Shown: piece after piece, positions 9,713-20,995 of the stretch
How positions within the stretch are numbered: the stretch's first letter is position 1
How the letters are laid out: each line of letters starts with the position of its first letter
Assembly (NCBI RefSeq): GCF_010729665.1
Contig: NZ_AP022610.1
Span: forward strand, 1 to 64,000
Origin: Mycolicibacterium madagascariense
GTDB taxonomy: Bacteria; Actinomycetota; Actinomycetes; Mycobacteriales; Mycobacteriaceae
Direction: 5' to 3'
Length of the DNA: 64,000 bases
Translations under genes and position numbers: made by a program
The notes under the pieces: model-generated
The model's database searches: none
The model's input: the letters and a program-made list of their open reading frames with translations, nothing else
Told to the model about the DNA's origin: nothing

Positions 9713-10471
9713 ATGTTTCACGTGAAACATGGTGAAGCGCCGGCGGCGCCGCCGTCCGCTGCGGCAGTGTTCGGGGAATGCCTCGAGCTGGCAGAGCAGT
9801 ATGCGGCCGTGTTGGCCGGCGCCGGCATCGAGCGTGGACTCATTGGTCCAGGGGAAGTCGATCGACTCTGGGAACGGCACATTCTGAATAGCACCGCGGT
9901 GGCCGAATTGCTGAACTCGGGGGAGCGCGTCGCAGACGTCGGCAGTGGCGCGGGATTGCCGGGCATTCCCTTGCGGCTGGCGCGGGCCGACGTCGCGGTC
10001 ACCTTGGTCGAGCCGCTCCTGAGGCGGGCGGAGTTTCTCAGCGAGGTCGTCGAGCTGCTCGGTATTCCTGTGACGGTAATCCGCGGGCGAGCGGAGGAGC
10101 GGGCCGTGCGTGATGCGGCGGGTCACATCGACGTCGTCACGTCGCGGGCTGTCGCGTCTCTCGACAAGCTGTCGCGCTGGTGCTTGCCCCTCCTCGAACC
10201 GGGGGGTCGGATGCTGGCGATGAAGGGTGAGCGGGCGGCGGCCGAGATCGCCGAGCACCGCCGCGTGATGAGCTCATTGGGTGCCACCGACGTGAAGGTG
10301 ATGGAATGTGGCGTGAACTATTTGACTCCACCCGTGACCGTGGTCGTAGCGGTGCGGGGGAGTCGTTCGGGAGCCGGTCGTCGGGGGTCACGCATACCCC
10401 CGGCGCCTCGGTCGCAGAGCCAGGAGCGACGACCACCACGGCCCCAGGGGTCGACGAGGAGGACCAAGTGA
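9713..10471 (+). CDS. rsmG: 16S rRNA (guanine-N7)-methyltransferase RsmG (GidB)
   Basis: Methylates G527 of 16S rRNA (E. coli numbering) using SAM. Loss gives low-level streptomycin resistance in mycobacteria. It has 252 residues, with the SAM-binding motif VADVGSGAGLPGIPLRLA and downstream VTSRAVASLDKL and GRMLAMKGERA. The ATG start at 9713 gives MFHVKHGEAP, encoded by the parS site. The last 40 or so residues are a Ser/Arg/Pro-rich extension beyond the fold that covers the parA leader. The stop overlaps the parA GTG start. Confidence 0.94.
   Translation: MFHVKHGEAPAAPPSAAAVFGECLELAEQYAAVLAGAGIERGLIGPGEVDRLWERHILNSTAVAELLNSGERVADVGSGAGLPGIPLRLARADVAVTLVEPLLRRAEFLSEVVELLGIPVTVIRGRAEERAVRDAAGHIDVVTSRAVASLDKLSRWCLPLLEPGGRMLAMKGERAAAEIAEHRRVMSSLGATDVKVMECGVNYLTPPVTVVVAVRGSRSGAGRRGSRIPPAPRSQSQERRPPRPQGSTRRTK
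9714..9729. promoter_or_regulatory. parS: parS centromere site 1
   Basis: Perfect 16-bp palindromic ParB-binding site TGTTTCACGTGAAACA. It overlaps the rsmG start codon, so the first residues of RsmG (MFHVKH) are the translation of parS. A second identical site is 810 bp away. Confidence 0.95.
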
Positions 10472-11457
10472 CACGACCGCCGAGTGGCGACGGCGGCACT
10501 TCGTCGCCGGCTAGCCCGCCCGATGTTTCACGTGAAACATGGCGCCCTCCTGTCGACGTGGAATGGAAGGACCAGACGGTCGGCGATACGCCCATTGGGG
10601 CCGAGGCCGAGCGCGCCGTCCGTGTCCTCCACGGCGCCAAGGGTCGGCAGCTGCCGCGGCCCCCACGCCAACGGGTGTTCACGATCGCGAACCAGAAGGG
10701 CGGCGTCGGCAAGACCACGACCGCTGTCAACGTCGCCGCGGCGCTCGCGCTGCAGGGGCTGAAGACTCTGGTGATCGATCTCGACCCGCAGGGCAATGCG
10801 AGCACCGCGCTGGGCATCGAGCATCGCCCCGGCACACCGTCGTCGTACGAGGTGCTGATCGGTGAGATCCCCGTGAAGGACGCGCTGCAGCAGAGCGCGT
10901 ACAGCGAACGCCTCTACTGCGTGCCCGCGACGATCGATCTGGCGGGCGCCGAGATCGAACTCGTCAGCATGGTGGCCCGGGAGGGCCGACTGCGCAATGC
11001 GCTCGCGACGCTCGAGGAGTACGACTTCGACTATGTCTTCATCGACTGCCCGCCCTCCCTTGGCCTGCTGACGATCAACGCGCTCGTCGCCACGCCCGAG
11101 GTGCTGATCCCGATCCAGTGCGAGTACTACGCACTCGAGGGCGTCGGTCAGTTGCTCCGCAACATCGAGATGGTCAAGTCGCACCTCAATCCTCTGCTGG
11201 ACGTCACGACCGTCGTGCTCACGATGTACGACGGACGGACCAAGCTGGCCGACCAGGTGGCCGACGACGTCCGGTCGCACTTCGGGGCCAAGGTGCTCCG
11301 GACCGTCATCCCGCGCAGCGTCAAGGTCTCCGAGGCGCCGGGCTATGGCATGACGATCCTCGAATACGATCCGGGATCGCGCGGTGCGATGAGCTATCTC
11401 GACGCCAGCCGTGAGATCGCCGAACGTGCCCACACCACGGGGAAGGAACCACGATGA
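10468..11457 (+). CDS. parA: Chromosome partitioning ATPase ParA (Soj)
   Basis: Walker-type ATPase that moves ParB-parS complexes away from mid-cell after replication. It has 329 residues from the GTG at 10468, which has a good GAGGAGGA site and overlaps the rsmG stop. Deviant Walker [10 protein letters not shown] is at residues 77-85, Walker A' [10 protein letters not shown] near 110, Walker [10 protein letters not shown], and the C-terminal [16 protein letters not shown] region. The unstructured first 60 residues include DVSRET, which is the second parS site read in this frame. Intact, and overlaps parB by four bases. Confidence 0.95.
   Translation: MTRPPSGDGGTSSPASPPDVSRETWRPPVDVEWKDQTVGDTPIGAEAERAVRVLHGAKGRQLPRPPRQRVFTIANQKGGVGKTTTAVNVAAALALQGLKTLVIDLDPQGNASTALGIEHRPGTPSSYEVLIGEIPVKDALQQSAYSERLYCVPATIDLAGAEIELVSMVAREGRLRNALATLEEYDFDYVFIDCPPSLGLLTINALVATPEVLIPIQCEYYALEGVGQLLRNIEMVKSHLNPLLDVTTVVLTMYDGRTKLADQVADDVRSHFGAKVLRTVIPRSVKVSEAPGYGMTILEYDPGSRGAMSYLDASREIAERAHTTGKEPR
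10524..10539. promoter_or_regulatory. parS: parS centromere site 2
   Basis: A second perfect TGTTTCACGTGAAACA, inside the 5' coding part of parA, where it encodes VSRET. M. tuberculosis ParA has VSRETS at the equivalent place, so the position is conserved. Two sites 810 bp apart next to oriC should nucleate the ParB complex. Confidence 0.95.
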
Positions 11458-12431
11458 CGCCGCCTCCCAAGCGAACCGGCCTCGGACGTGGATTGGCGTC
11501 CCTGATCCCGACCGGCCCCAGCGACAGCGAGCTGAGCCCGGCGATGGGCGCGGCCGCGGCCGACGTGATGTACGGCAGCGCGCCGACCGCCACGGTCGAG
11601 CCCGTCGATGACGTGGGTGCGGTGTACCGCGAGATCGATCCGTCGCTGATCGAACCCAACCCGAAGCAGCCGCGCCAGGTGTTCGACGGTGACGCCCTCG
11701 CCGAACTGGTGCACTCGATCCGTGAGTTCGGACTGATGCAGCCGATCGTCGTGCGGGCGCTGAAGCCGGCCGACGGCGGTCCTCGGTACCAACTGGTGAT
11801 GGGGAGCGGCGCTGGCGCGCGGCAGGAGGCCGGTCTCGCCGCCATCCCGGCCATCGTGCGCGAGACCGCCGACGACAGCATGCTGCGGGACGCGCTGCTG
11901 GAGAACATCCATCGCGCACAGTTGAACCCGTTGGAAGAGGCGGCGGCGTATCAACAGCTGCTCGACGAATTCGGCGTCACCCACGACGAGCTCGCGGTGC
12001 GAATCGGTCGGTCGCGCCCGGTGATCAGCAACATGATTCGGCTGCTGCGGCTGCCGATCGCGGTGCAGCGCCGGGTGGCGGCGGGCGTCTTGTCCGCCGG
12101 CCACGCCCGGGCGTTGCTCGCCCTCGAGGGTGGTGCGGAGAAGCAGGAGGAGTTGGCCGCCCGCATCGTCGCCGAGGGCCTTTCGGTTCGGGCGACGGAG
12201 GAGGCGGTGACGCTGGCGAACCGGGATGGCGTCCCTGACGCCCCACCGGCGCCGCGGCGCAAGCCGATCCAGATGCCGGGGCTGCAGGACGTTGCTGAGA
12301 AGCTGTCGTCGGCGTTCGATACCAGGGTCACCGTGAGTCTAGGCAAACGCAAGGGCAAGATCGTCGTGGAGTTCGGCTCGGTCGACGACCTTCAGCGCAT
12401 AGTCGACCTAATGAACGCGTCGGAGGCATGA
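11454..12431 (+). CDS. parB: Chromosome partitioning protein ParB (CTPase motif altered in this assembly)
   Basis: CTP-dependent clamp that loads at parS and spreads. It has 325 residues: [13 protein letters not shown] at the N-terminus (ParA-stimulating region), then [12 protein letters not shown] (ParB box I), the [16 protein letters not shown] region, and a helix-turn-helix in [17 protein letters not shown] that reads parS. The C-terminal dimerisation domain ends LMNASEA. The box II motif, normally GERRWRA, reads GSGAGAR between about 11802 and 11825. Restoring one G before it and two bases after it recreates GERRWRA and keeps the frame, so I think three bases are missing. Start overlaps parA. 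Confidence 0.92.
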   Translation: MTPPPKRTGLGRGLASLIPTGPSDSELSPAMGAAAADVMYGSAPTATVEPVDDVGAVYREIDPSLIEPNPKQPRQVFDGDALAELVHSIREFGLMQPIVVRALKPADGGPRYQLVMGSGAGARQEAGLAAIPAIVRETADDSMLRDALLENIHRAQLNPLEEAAAYQQLLDEFGVTHDELAVRIGRSRPVISNMIRLLRLPIAVQRRVAAGVLSAGHARALLALEGGAEKQEELAARIVAEGLSVRATEEAVTLANRDGVPDAPPAPRRKPIQMPGLQDVAEKLSSAFDTRVTVSLGKRKGKIVVEFGSVDDLQRIVDLMNASEA

Positions 12432-12502
12432 CCGGTCACACGGCGTAATTACGTCACTGTGACACCAGCCCGCCGTCGTCGGCCCTCGAAGGAGCTAAAC
12501 CC

Positions 12503-13346
12503 TTGCGCAGCAACGTGATTCGCATGTCTCCGGACTCGGAGCCAGCGCCGTGCCGTGACCCTGCGTCGGCGGCCGGCGCGAGCGGACTGGGCGGTCTAGT
12601 GTCCGCCCGCATCACTCCGCTGCGACTCGAAGCCTTCGAGCAGTTGCCCAAGCACGCTCGGCGCTGTGTCTTCTGGGAGGTCGACCCGGCCACCCTGCAG
12701 CGCGGAGATCACCTCGCCGACCCGGAGTTCGAAAGGAAGCCTGGCTCTCGATGGTGATGCTCGAGTGGGGTTCCTGCGGACAGCTCGCCGTCCCATGCGA
12801 ACCCGAGGAGGCCGACTTCACCGCATCGGCGTCCAGTGGCGACGACCCGTGTCTGGGCTACGCGTTCTATGCGCCGCCGCGCTCGGTGCCACGAGCGGGC
12901 CTCTTCCCGACCGGACCCGTGAGTGCCGACGCCGTCTTGTTGACGACGGTGGGCGTCGAGTCGGGGGAGGACGGCGACGGGCTCACCCGGGCTTTGATGG
13001 CTGCGGTCGTCGGGGACCTGGTGCGACGAGGCGTCCGCGCCCTCGAGTCCTACGGCAGGACGCCCGACGCAGCGGAACTGTCTGACCCACAACGGGTTTC
13101 GCCGGACCTGCGCCCGCGGTCGCGGTCCTCGGCGACTGTTCGGTGGAGCAGTGCGTGACCGACGCGGAGTTCCTCGCCGACGTCGGCTTCGAGGTCGTCG
13201 CGCCGCATCGGTACTTCCCGCGGATGCGGCTCGAACTCGAGCAGGGGCTGGGATGGAAGGCCGACGTCGAAGCAGCGCTGGAGCGACTCCTGGTGAGCGC
13301 CGAGCTGAAGCAGCCCGTCGGAGCCGGCGCGAGCCTGCGCGCGTGA
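12503..13346 (+). CDS. GNAT-like conserved protein (Rv3916c family), two apparent frameshifts
   Basis: Conserved mycobacterial protein with an acetyltransferase-like fold; substrate unknown. The proposed TTG start at 12503 follows AAGGAG with eight bases of spacing. Conserved blocks are spread over three frames: LPKHARRCVFWEVDPATL, then WLSMVMLEWGSCGQLA, LGYAFYAPP and VRALESYGR, then EQCVTDAEFLADVGF and YFPRMRLELEQGLGWKADVE. Breaks lie near 12738 and 13090. Corrected length is about 280 residues. It converges on cwlM with one base between the stops. Confidence 0.75.
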
Positions 13347-13347
13347 C

Positions 13348-14542
13348 TCAGCTCTGGGCGGCGCGCTGCTGTTCGACCGACCGCTTCGTGGGCGAGCAGT
13401 TCGGCGAAGGTGAACGTGCCCGTCGGACGATCGTTCTTGCCCAGCAGATAGAGCCGTTTGACGGCCGCGAGTATGCCCTCGGACAACGCGTCACGCACCT
13501 GCCCGGACACCAGCAGATCCCGGTCGTGCGCATTGGTGATGTAGCCGACGTCGATCTGCACGGTGGGCATGCGCGTCAGGCGCAGCAGATCCCACGTGCG
13601 GCCGTGCGTGCGGCAGTCGCGTAATCCCGTGCGCGCCACCAACTCTCGCTGCACGAAGTCCGCGAGGTTGCGGCCGATGGTCGACACCGAGCCGTGCGAA
13701 TTGCCGAAGTGGAACGATGCGACGCCGTTGGCGGGGGAGCCGGGCAGGGCGGCGCAGCGCAGGCTGATCATCAGATCGGCGCCCACGGTGTTCGCCGTCG
13801 CGGCGCGCTCGGCGTCGGAGGGACTGCGACCGACAGGCCGGGACAGGAAGGTCTCCATGCCGATCGCCGTCATCCGGCCTTCGAGGCGACTCGCGAGGTC
13901 CCACAGGATGTCGGCTTCGCTGATGGGTCCGTCGGGACCGTTCATGATGGGCCCGTGGTCGTCGCCACCGCGGCCCGGATCGATGATGATGCGCTTGCCC
14001 GACAGCCGCGGCCCGGAGCGGCGGACCAACTCCTCCTCGCGGATCGCGTGCAGCGAGCCACCCGTCACGCGGGAGCCGAGGAAGTACAGCGAGCGCAGCG
14101 TCTCCGGACCGCAGATGCCGTCCGGGTACAAGCCGTACTCGCGCTGATAGGACATCAGACCGTTGTGGGTCTGCAAACCGAAGTGGCCGTCGACGAGGCC
14201 GGTGTAGAACCCGAGGTCCTGCAACCGGGCCTGCAGCGTCGCGACGTCGTCGCCGTACATCGGCGCGCCGAACTGGTGCGCGAGTGTCCGTGCCCCCAGC
14301 CGGTAGGACGCCTCCTTCAGCGCGCGGTACGTGGCCTCTCCGACCACGCCGTCGACCAGCAACCCCCGGTGCTGCTGGAAGGCGCGGACCGCGTGATCCA
14401 GGTCGTCGTCGAAGGCATCGAAGGCCACGTGCTTGCCCGTGGTGAGGTCCGCGTCGGAGTTGTCGAGCAGCCCCAACGCCGCCAATGCCGCCCGAATCTC
14501 GGCCACGGGGATTCCCCGATCGCCGCGGCGCAGACTAGACAT
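13348..14542 (-). CDS. cwlM: CwlM, regulatory amidase-like protein
   Basis: In mycobacteria CwlM is an essential, PknB-phosphorylated activator of MurA, the first step of peptidoglycan synthesis, and not a working hydrolase. Two peptidoglycan-binding repeats (about residues 5-75 and 85-155) are followed by an amidase_3-type domain. The usual zinc-site motif DPGHGG reads DPGRGG, so a metal-ligand His is replaced by Arg, fitting loss of catalysis. ATG start at 14542. The tail GTFTFAELLAHEAVE...RAAQS crosses one frame break near 13375 to reach the stop at 13348. About 398 residues. Confidence 0.92.
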
Positions 14543-14626
14543 GAACAGAATTGTCGCAGACAGAACCGGTAATTCTGAAACCTCCAGGCCAGTCGGGAAA
14601 CCACGGCTGCCGTTGCCGGAGGCCGA

Positions 14627-14962
14627 TCAGACGACGTCGGACAGCTCGCGCAGCAGCGCGGCCTTGCCCTTCGTGCCGACGATGCGCTTGACCGGCTGAC
14701 CATCCTTGAACAGGATCAACGTCGGTATCGACACCACCTGGAAGTCGCGGGCGGTGCCGGGGTTGGCGTCGACGTCCATCTTCGCGACGGTGAGTGCGCC
14801 AGCCTTCTCGTTGGCAATCTCCTCCAGCACCGGGGCGATCATCTTGCAGGGACCGCACCAGGTGGCCCAGAAGTCCACCAGCACGGGAGTGCTGCTGGAC
14901 AGGACGTCGCTGGAGAACGAATCGTCGGTGACGGCGACGGTCGCGCTGGTGGTTTCACTCAT
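14627..14962 (-). CDS. trxA: Thioredoxin
   Basis: Small cytoplasmic dithiol reductant. It has 111 residues with the active site WCGPC in FWATWCGPCKMIAP, cis-Pro in VVSIPTLILF, and the usual KMDVDANP strand. ATG start at 14962. It lies 17 bp downstream of trxB on the same strand, so the pair is one operon. M. tuberculosis calls this orthologue trxC. Intact. Confidence 0.96.
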   Translation of the reverse strand: MSETTSATVAVTDDSFSSDVLSSSTPVLVDFWATWCGPCKMIAPVLEEIANEKAGALTVAKMDVDANPGTARDFQVVSIPTLILFKDGQPVKRIVGTKGKAALLRELSDVV

Positions 14963-14978
14963 GTCGGGCTCCTCGGGG

Positions 14979-16785
<1,807 letters not shown>

Positions 16786-16789
<4 letters not shown>

Positions 16790-17355
16790 CGGGCCGTCGC
16801 GACGCCGTCGAAGGACGCCAGCGACTGGGCCAGCTTGGCCCGGGCCCGCGAGCATCGACTCTTGACCGTGCCCTCGGGAATCCCGAGCAGGCGGGCGGTC
16901 TCCGCGATCGAGTAGCCCTGCATGTCGACCGCCACCACGACCGCGCGTTGATCGACGGGCAGCCGCAGCAGGGCGCGCTCGACGACGATCGCGGTGTCGA
17001 CGCGCGCAGTCGGGTCCCCGATCCGGCAGTCGTCGTCCCCCAGCGGGAGCGCGGCGTGAGTCTTGTTGCGCCGCAAGCGGTCCAGACAACAGTTGACGAC
17101 GATGCGGTACAGCCAGCTGCTCACCGACGCGTCGTGGCGGAAGGTCGGCGCCTTGCGGTGGGCGGCGAGCATCGCCTCCTGCAGGGCATCCGCGGCGTCC
17201 TCGGGATGGCGGCTGGTCACCTTCGCCAGCCGGTAGAGCTGCCGCTGGTGGCGGCCGAACAACTCCGCGAAGGCATGTCGATCCCCGGCGACGTGCGCGG
17301 CGAGCAACTCCGCATCGGTGCGGTCCCGACCGTCGTGCGACGCGAAAGTCCCCAT
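16786..17355 (-). CDS. sigM: ECF RNA polymerase sigma factor SigM
   Basis: Extracytoplasmic-function sigma factor; in mycobacteria it controls some secreted ESX and cell-envelope genes. Region 2 is RQLYRLAKVTSRHPEDAADALQ, then FRHDASVSSWLYRIVVNCCLDRLRR. Region 4 is ALLRLPVDQRAVVVAVDM, with the helix-turn-helix SIAETARLLGIPEGTVKSR. The start chosen is ATG at 17355 (MGTFASHDGRDRTDAELL); an in-frame GTG at 17394 is possible but has no clear ribosome site. About 189 residues, intact. It is followed by the anti-sigma and thioredoxin genes and is divergent from none. Confidence 0.93.
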
Positions 17356-17413
17356 GCCCGAACAGTAATGAACGCGCCACCCCTGCCCCGACACTTGTTG
17401 TGGGGCGCCTGAC

Positions 17414-20400
17414 TCAGGAAGCGGCCTTCAGCGTGATCTCGGAGAGGGCGCTGACGCTCTTGCCGTTGACCGACCCCAGCGTGGTGATCCACACCAGCAG
17501 GTTGGAGACCGGCGTCGGGTTGTTGATCGTGATGGTGTTCGTGCCCGGTTTCATCGGCGTCGGGGGTGTCAGCTCGGTGGTCTCGTCGAGCGTCGCCGGC
17601 GTCGGTGACTGTGCCGAGCGAAGTTGAATCGACGTGCCGGTGCTGTTGAGGTTCAACGTCACCGACCCGATGGCCGTCGGCTGCGGCAGCTGCAGGACCA
17701 ACCCGACCCCGTTCTTGAAGTTCGGGAACGGCACGGCGTCGCTGTAGATGTCGGTGGACCAGCTCGTCGCGGGATTGCCGTCGATCGCGTTGGCCGCGTC
17801 CGCGGGATTGTCGGCCTCACCGCCGGGCGAGAAGACCGTTGCGCGAACGGGTTTCACGATCGCCGTGCTCGGCGCACTGGCGCCGGTGCTGCTGCTCGTC
17901 GGTGCGTTGAGCCCCAGCTGGTCCTTGTCCAGCGGACCGCCGACGTCACTGAACACGCCCCGCAGCACCGTCGCCAGCACGACGAGGGCGACGACGAGGA
18001 TGGCACCCGCCACCGCGGCGCCGATCAGGACGCCCTTGCGGCGCTTGGCCTTGGCCTCGGGGTCGTCGTCGGCGGCGTAGCGCGCACGGGGCGCCTCGGG
18101 CTGGTCGATCGGCGCGATCAACTCCGTGCGGTCGGCGACGGCGGTGGCTTGCTGCAGCAGGTTGAGCAACGTGGGCGCCGACCTGATGCCGCCGTTCTCC
18201 TGCACGGCCCGCACGGCCGCGGCCGAGATCTGGAACGGGATGGCGCGGTCCATGCTGCGCGGCTCCACCGGCTCGCCCGCGGGATCCCGATCGGCGGCCG
18301 CCATGCCGCTGCGCACGCCGGACTCCGGCAGGGGCCAGCGGTTGACCAGCAGCGCGTAGAGCGCCGCTCCGATGCCGCGAATGTCGTCCTCGGGCGTGGC
18401 GGTGGGCAGCGTCGCCGGGAAGGCGAGCGCGACGTCACCCTCGATGCTGACGCGGATCCTGCCCGGGTGGTCGATCGACAGCGCGACCCCCGCGCGGTGG
18501 GCGGCCTCCGCGGCGGCGGCCAGCGACTGGACCGCCCTGGCACCGCCGATCGCCGACGGCGCGGTCTCGGCCACCTCGGCCAGCGACCCGCCGCGAATCC
18601 ACTCCGAGACCACCAGGCCGCCGGAGCCGGTGCGGGCGACGTCGAGCACGCGAGCCACGCCGGTCGAGTTGACCGAACTCAAACGCATTGTGCGCGAGAG
18701 GATCTCGGTCAGTTCCTCGTCGGGAAGCACGGCGTCGGGATCGATGAAGGTCAGAGCGACCTGACGGTCGAGCACCGTGTCCATCGCATGCCAGAACTGC
18801 AGGTGCGGAGGCCCGCCGTGAAACACCAGGAGGCGGTAGCGCCCGCCGGCGATGGTGGCGCCGGGAATGAGGTGGACCTCGTCGTCGGCCGTGGCGGCCT
18901 CGATCGCCGGTTCCCCCGGCACGGCAAACGCCGTCGGTTCGCGGGTGGGGTCGCCGGCGTAGTCGGCGGGAGGCCGTCCCGACGGCGGCAGATGAGACTC
19001 CGCCGGCACGTCGGGTTGGAAGTCGTCGACGCTCTGTCGCGGGATGCGGGTGGTCGCGCCGCTCGCCTCGGGTGCGGAATCGCCCGCGGGGTCGTCGGTC
19101 ACCGCTGGTCCTTTCCGAAGCCCGGCACCGGCGACGGTCGCCGGAGGCCCGCCCTGCCACGCCGGAGGAATTTGACGCGACGGTAACGGACGGAAATTGC
19201 TCTGATCAGAGTACGTGAGGGGCATACCGCGGCGAGGTGGGTCGGGCACCCGACCCCGGGGACGGGGTTCGCTCGGAACGGCTCGCCCGCGTCCGAGCCG
19301 GCGCCGGACCGCCGCGGCGGCGGCGAGCGCGTCGGGCACCTTGGCGGTCAGCAGCACCGTCGCGATGATCGGCGCCATGATGAGGCCGAGCACCAGCAGC
19401 CGCAGGATCGACCCGGCGCCGCCATGGTGCTCGGTGAGCGTCCCGAGGCCCAGCAGTCGGTCGACGACGTGCGCGACCAGGCCCGCGAGCAACGACCCCG
19501 CCACGGTGACGAGGATGGTCCGCACCACGTCGAGGCTGATCATTCGTCCGCCCGGCGGTTTGAGATTGGCCCTCAGCATGACGTGGCCGACGACGGCACC
19601 GGCCAGGAAGCCGAGCCCGTTGGCGAACCCGAGATAACCGGCGACGAGTTCGGGATCGTCGGTGAGATGCGGCGCGGCGAGCGAGGCGATGACCTTGACC
19701 GCGGTGATCACGACGATGAGCACGATGGGGGTCCACGGCTGTTCCCTGGCATAGAAGACCCGCGTCTGCAGCAGCAGCATCGAATACGGCAGCAGGGTGA
19801 ACGCCGACAGCGTGAGCGCCATCCCGAGGTAGCCGGCGTCCACCTGGCCGAAGTTCCCGTACGCGAACAGCGCACTGCCGATCGCCGGGCCCGCGACGGT
19901 CATGAACGCCACGACCGGGATGAGCGTCAGCAGCGTCAGGCGGGTCGCGAACGACAGGTCGGCGAGCACCGCGGGCTGATCGTCGGCCGCGGCGTTGCGC
20001 GAGAGCCGCGGCATCACCACCGTCAGCACCGTCACGCCGATCATGCCGAACGGGAGTTGGAGCACGAGCCACGCGTAGTTGTAGATGGCCGGGCCCGAAG
20101 CCGCTGCGTGACTGGCGATTTGGTTGCCCACGATGAGGCCGGCCTGGCTGATCAAGACGTAGAGCACCATGGCGGCGGCCATCCCGCCGAACTTCTTGAT
20201 CCGGTCGTCGAGGCCCCACAGCGGGCGCATGCTGATCCGCTCGCGGCGTACGGCGACGAACACCATCGCGGTCTGGGCCACCACGCCGAGGGTCGTGCCG
20301 ATGCCCAGGACCAACAGCTTGGCGGTGCCCATCGCGACGGGGTTCAGCGACAGTTCGCCGGGCACGACGACGAAGACGCCGAGGATCGCCAGGCCCACCA

Positions 20401-20995
20401 CGTTGTTCAGCACCGGCGCCCACGCCGGCGGCCCAAAGACGTTGCGCGTGTTGAGGATTGCCATGAACACCGACGACAGGCCGTAGAAGATGATCTGCGG
20501 CAGCAGCAGGTAGGCGAACGCCACGGTCAGCGATCGGTCGACCTTCGGATCGCCGCCGAGCATCAGTCGGACGAGCAACGGCGCGGCGGCCACCGAGACC
20601 ACCGTCGCCACCACCAGCAGTGCGGTCGTCAGCGTCAGCAGGCGGCGTACGAACGCCGTGCCCCCGTCGGCGTCGTCGCGCTCCGCGCGGGCCAGCACGG
20701 GTACGAAGATCGCGGTGAACGTCGCCTCGAGCACCAGCGCGGCGATCAGGTTGGGCAGCTGGTTGGACACCGAGAAGGCGCTCAGCAGCGGTCCGCCGAG
20801 GATCGTGGCCAGCAGGAGGATGCGGAGGAAGCCGGTGATGCGGCTAATCAACGTCGCGAGCGCCATGCCCCACGACCGCGAGACGACGGCCGAGTCGGTC
20901 AGTTCGGGGGCACCGGCGCGGCGGCGCGGCGCTGCGCCCTGCGGGATCCGCTGCGGTGCGCGCGGCGGCACCCTGGGCGGCCGGACGGCATTCAC
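17414..20995 (-). CDS. mviN: MviN/MurJ lipid II flippase with pseudokinase and extracellular domain
   Basis: Flips lipid II across the membrane for peptidoglycan synthesis. It has 1193 residues, intact. Residues about 35-550 are a multi-span MurJ domain (LISRITGFLRILLLATILGG at the first helix). Residues about 705-975 form a protein-kinase-like domain (YRLLVFHGGPPHLQFW, VVSEWIRGGSL) without a recognisable HRD/DFG pair. A single membrane helix at about 985-1008 is followed by a C-terminal domain resembling a carbohydrate-binding, discoidin-like fold (AIDGNPATSWSTD). This is the mycobacterial form, whose pseudokinase binds FhaA when phosphorylated by PknB. GTG start overlaps the upstream stop. 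Confidence 0.95.
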   Translation of the reverse strand: MNAVRPPRVPPRAPQRIPQGAAPRRRAGAPELTDSAVVSRSWGMALATLISRITGFLRILLLATILGGPLLSAFSVSNQLPNLIAALVLEATFTAIFVPVLARAERDDADGGTAFVRRLLTLTTALLVVATVVSVAAAPLLVRLMLGGDPKVDRSLTVAFAYLLLPQIIFYGLSSVFMAILNTRNVFGPPAWAPVLNNVVGLAILGVFVVVPGELSLNPVAMGTAKLLVLGIGTTLGVVAQTAMVFVAVRRERISMRPLWGLDDRIKKFGGMAAAMVLYVLISQAGLIVGNQIASHAAASGPAIYNYAWLVLQLPFGMIGVTVLTVVMPRLSRNAAADDQPAVLADLSFATRLTLLTLIPVVAFMTVAGPAIGSALFAYGNFGQVDAGYLGMALTLSAFTLLPYSMLLLQTRVFYAREQPWTPIVLIVVITAVKVIASLAAPHLTDDPELVAGYLGFANGLGFLAGAVVGHVMLRANLKPPGGRMISLDVVRTILVTVAGSLLAGLVAHVVDRLLGLGTLTEHHGGAGSILRLLVLGLIMAPIIATVLLTAKVPDALAAAAAVRRRLGRGRAVPSEPRPRGRVPDPPRRGMPLTYSDQSNFRPLPSRQIPPAWQGGPPATVAGAGLRKGPAVTDDPAGDSAPEASGATTRIPRQSVDDFQPDVPAESHLPPSGRPPADYAGDPTREPTAFAVPGEPAIEAATADDEVHLIPGATIAGGRYRLLVFHGGPPHLQFWHAMDTVLDRQVALTFIDPDAVLPDEELTEILSRTMRLSSVNSTGVARVLDVARTGSGGLVVSEWIRGGSLAEVAETAPSAIGGARAVQSLAAAAEAAHRAGVALSIDHPGRIRVSIEGDVALAFPATLPTATPEDDIRGIGAALYALLVNRWPLPESGVRSGMAAADRDPAGEPVEPRSMDRAIPFQISAAAVRAVQENGGIRSAPTLLNLLQQATAVADRTELIAPIDQPEAPRARYAADDDPEAKAKRRKGVLIGAAVAGAILVVALVVLATVLRGVFSDVGGPLDKDQLGLNAPTSSSTGASAPSTAIVKPVRATVFSPGGEADNPADAANAIDGNPATSWSTDIYSDAVPFPNFKNGVGLVLQLPQPTAIGSVTLNLNSTGTSIQLRSAQSPTPATLDETTELTPPTPMKPGTNTITINNPTPVSNLLVWITTLGSVNGKSVSALSEITLKAAS

